The notes under the pieces: model-generated | Seen by the model: only the letters and a program-made list of their open reading frames with translations | Database searches by the model: none | What the model was told of the DNA's origin: nothing | Made by a program: the position numbers and the translations under genes | Origin: Rusavskia elegans | Taxonomy: Eukaryota; Ascomycota; Lecanoromycetes; Teloschistales; Teloschistaceae | Assembly (NCBI GenBank): GCA_011316305.1 | Contig: SAUG01000153.1 | Location: 1-64,000 of the forward strand | Direction: 5' to 3' | DNA length: 64,000 nucleotides | Part shown: positions 61,901 through 64,000 of the stretch, in pieces | Layout: each line of letters starts with the position of its first letter | Numbering within the stretch: the first letter of the stretch is position 1

Positions 61901-64000
61901 ATAGTATAGCGACAAGTTTACTAGATAACGAAATAGTTTTAGCCGACTAGCTCGCTTCTATTTATCTATTCAAATATACGGAAAATCACTCGAAAGTTAT
62001 TTAGTTATAAAATTTATTTATCGACCGTATAGTAAATATAGCGTTTATAGAACTATTTAATTCTAATCTAGAATATTTTCTAGCTAATAGAACTAGAATA
62101 TACGGTAGTTTTAATATCGCTATATAACTAGTCAATAAATTTAAAAAATATTGGAATATCTTTTAAAATTTAAAAATTACTGTCGATATTTTAAAAAAGA
62201 AATAGATATTTATCCCTTTTAAATTTAGAATTAAACAAGAAATTTTAAAAGTATATAACTTTAGCTCTATTAACTATATAAAACTAGACGAAACTTTCGA
62301 TAAATTATATAGATAGAGTTAGTTAGTTTATACGAATTAATATACTTTTTTTATTTCTTTAACTTTTATCGTTTAATATACTATACTAGATATATTTAGA
62401 AAAGAAAAAATTATTATTAATATTAGAAACTTTAATACTATTACCGAATTAGATAACTATTTTCTATTTTTTTAATTTAGTATTATAGCTTTTATTACCG
62501 GTTATAAATATATTATAATCGTAGATATTATCGAATAATTTTACTAATTCCGCGTATAACGTTGTAATCGTTATAAACTTTCTATTATTTTTTATTAAAG
62601 ATTAAAGTAGTTATTTATTATATTAATAGAATATAAAGGTTTACTTTTGTACGTATAATAATAAATAGATAAAATTTTCCGTCCGTTTAAAGGATTTATT
62701 AAAAGGTATATAGATAGTATTATTATTTTTTTCAATACGTTAAAAGAATATTTAGAATATTCTAATAAAGCTTTTAGTTTCTTTTATTAGAAACGAATTA
62801 GTTTATTATTATTTAAATTTTTTATAGGATATTTATTTATTTATCTACTCGGTTAATATATTCACGTTTTTAGTATAATAATTTTAGAGAAAAAAATTAA
62901 AGCGATATTCGAAAAAACTTTCGCTAAAAATTTAGAAAACTATAAAATATATCTAAATATAATCGACAATTTCCGCTTATTTATAGCTAGCTATATTTAA
63001 CTATTCTTTTTATTCTAGTAATCGAAAATAAAGTTTATTGAAAATTTTAGTCGAGGTTTTAAAAGTTTAAAGTATAAATTCTAGTTCACTAAACTATAAT
63101 ATAACTATATTATTAATAAAATAAAATTATTCCGTTTACTTTAAATAACGTTCGCGAAATCGAAATTTTTTTATTATTTTAGTATATTATAAAAGTATTG
63201 TATTAATTTAAATATATTAAAAACTTTCGAATTCGTCGATATATTTTATTACGTTAAAGATAATTTTAATAATAAAGATTTTTTCCTCTAGAATAAAATA
63301 TAGTTAATTATATTTTTAAGTAAATGATTTAATATTATTGAAAATAACTACTAGTTTATCGAATTAAAAATTGTCGATATAATATAAATAATATATAAAG
63401 CCCGCTATTTAATCGAGTTATTAAAGTAACTTTTTATTATTATTTATATCGACTATTTTATAGCGAAACCGATATTTGAATAAATTTTATTTAAAATTAT
63501 AAATACTAATAAATTTTATTTCCGCTTTATATAAATTTCGTAGTATTTTTTTATTTTCAATATAAAACTAAAGTATAAATTCGGAAAATTAAATATAGTT
63601 CTAAATATACTTTCTCGTTTTACTAGCGCTAATAAATTTAAAAATACTAACCGAAACGATTTTTTTAATATATTATATAGCGAGGTAGATACCGAAAATT
63701 TTAACTATTTTATAGCTATTTAGTTAATTAACGAATTTAACGCTATTTCTAATATAGTTTGGAAGATATATTTTACTACTTTAGTTAAAATAGTAAATTC
63801 GTTTAAAAAACGTCTAAAGTAAAAGTATAAAAAGGAAAATGACTAAAAGAATATTATTAAAATAATAAAGGACTAGTTAGAACTCGATTCTACTATTAAA
63901 AATCATAAATAGCGCGTATTAAGTTTTTTTTTCCGATATCGTAATAAATATTTTTACTATATTCCCGATAATAGAAAAAATAATTTATATATTTCGAAAT
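58941..64000 (+). pseudogene. Ty3/gypsy gag-pol remnant F, runs off the right edge
   Basis: Plus strand. The first 1.5 kb should be Gag by position. From about 60500 to 63000 a single frame can be followed with only RIP-type stops; the open stretch at 60751-60933 is an in-frame survivor. RT is clear: FDKLYR.S.LVYTN (about 62290), then KIIINIRNFNTITELDNY, then EYKG and RPFKGFIKRYIDSIIIFFN at about 62680-62740, then KRISLL and a GYLFIYLLG block. Near the right edge come a decayed RNase H and an integrase-like start (about 63880-64000, ending RYRNKYFYYIPDNRKNN). The catalytic box reads YIDS; the Ser is not a RIP product of Asp. This is a different gypsy family from the others in the window. Confidence 0.82.

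Noticed and set aside
1..64000. Mitochondrial or bacterial (AT-rich) genome origin
   Set aside because: Gypsy/copia retroelements, SINE and hAT MITEs plus CpA-specific depletion point to fungal nuclear DNA; no mitochondrial genes, operons or ribosome-binding sites seen.
1..64000. Centromere or subtelomere assignment
   Set aside because: An AT-rich RIP-mutated block fits both, but there are no TTAGGG repeats and no way to see centromere identity from sequence alone.

Overview
This window is a graveyard of transposable elements from a filamentous ascomycete fungus. The whole 64 kb is very AT-rich. The dinucleotides CA and TG are almost absent over most of it, while CG is still common and ATG start codons are rare. 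That is the signature of repeat-induced point mutation (RIP, CpA to TpA), a process known only in fungi, acting in an AT-rich heterochromatic block. I see no intact gene, no host housekeeping gene, no rRNA and no CRISPR. Nearly all recognisable coding sequence is Ty3/gypsy or Ty1/copia gag-pol in which CAA, CAG and TGG codons have become stops. Family assignments rest on motifs read through those stops; outer limits of elements without visible repeats are approximate.

Layout, left to right. (1) 1-1560: gag end and long terminal repeat (LTR) of an LTR element (A, minus strand), inserted into the RNase H domain of a gypsy element (B, minus, 1561 to about 3660). (2) 5093-11769: complete RIP-mutated gypsy element (minus) with two LTRs of about 257 bp, carrying a tRNA-derived SINE at 9275-9695. 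(3) 11770-18207: 5'-truncated gypsy element (plus) with its 3' LTR, hit by two hAT-type MITEs (160 and 459 bp, each with a perfect 8-bp target duplication). (4) 19429-31210: Ty1/copia element (minus) whose left LTR is interrupted by a complete gypsy element (19619-25935, two 171-bp LTRs). (5) 31333-34507: a 982-bp terminal-inverted-repeat element, long repeats and a 633-bp hAT-like MITE. (6) 35.6-36.6 kb: a less mutated, GC-richer island with a 128-codon open stretch of unknown product. (7) 37.4-42.3 kb: gypsy element with integrase and chromodomain (minus). (8) 42.3-48.2 kb: palindromic and tandem repeats, repeat arms, a second SINE copy and unassigned AT-rich DNA. (9) 48745-55575: a miniature LTR element (TRIM, two 140-bp LTRs) directly abutted by a complete, comparatively lightly mutated gypsy element (minus). 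(10) 58.1-58.5 kb: a MITE with 60-bp inverted repeats. (11) About 58.9 kb to the end: a large gypsy element (plus) running out of the window.

The elements do not form a pathway. Their relation is one of nested insertion, followed by RIP of the copies long enough to be recognised. The short non-autonomous elements (SINE, MITEs, TRIM) keep more CA/TG than the DNA around them, as expected if RIP works poorly on short repeats. I found no evidence for a new functional system. The most interesting items are the SINE family, the hAT MITE family, the TRIM that shares its termini with the adjacent gypsy family, and the low-RIP island.
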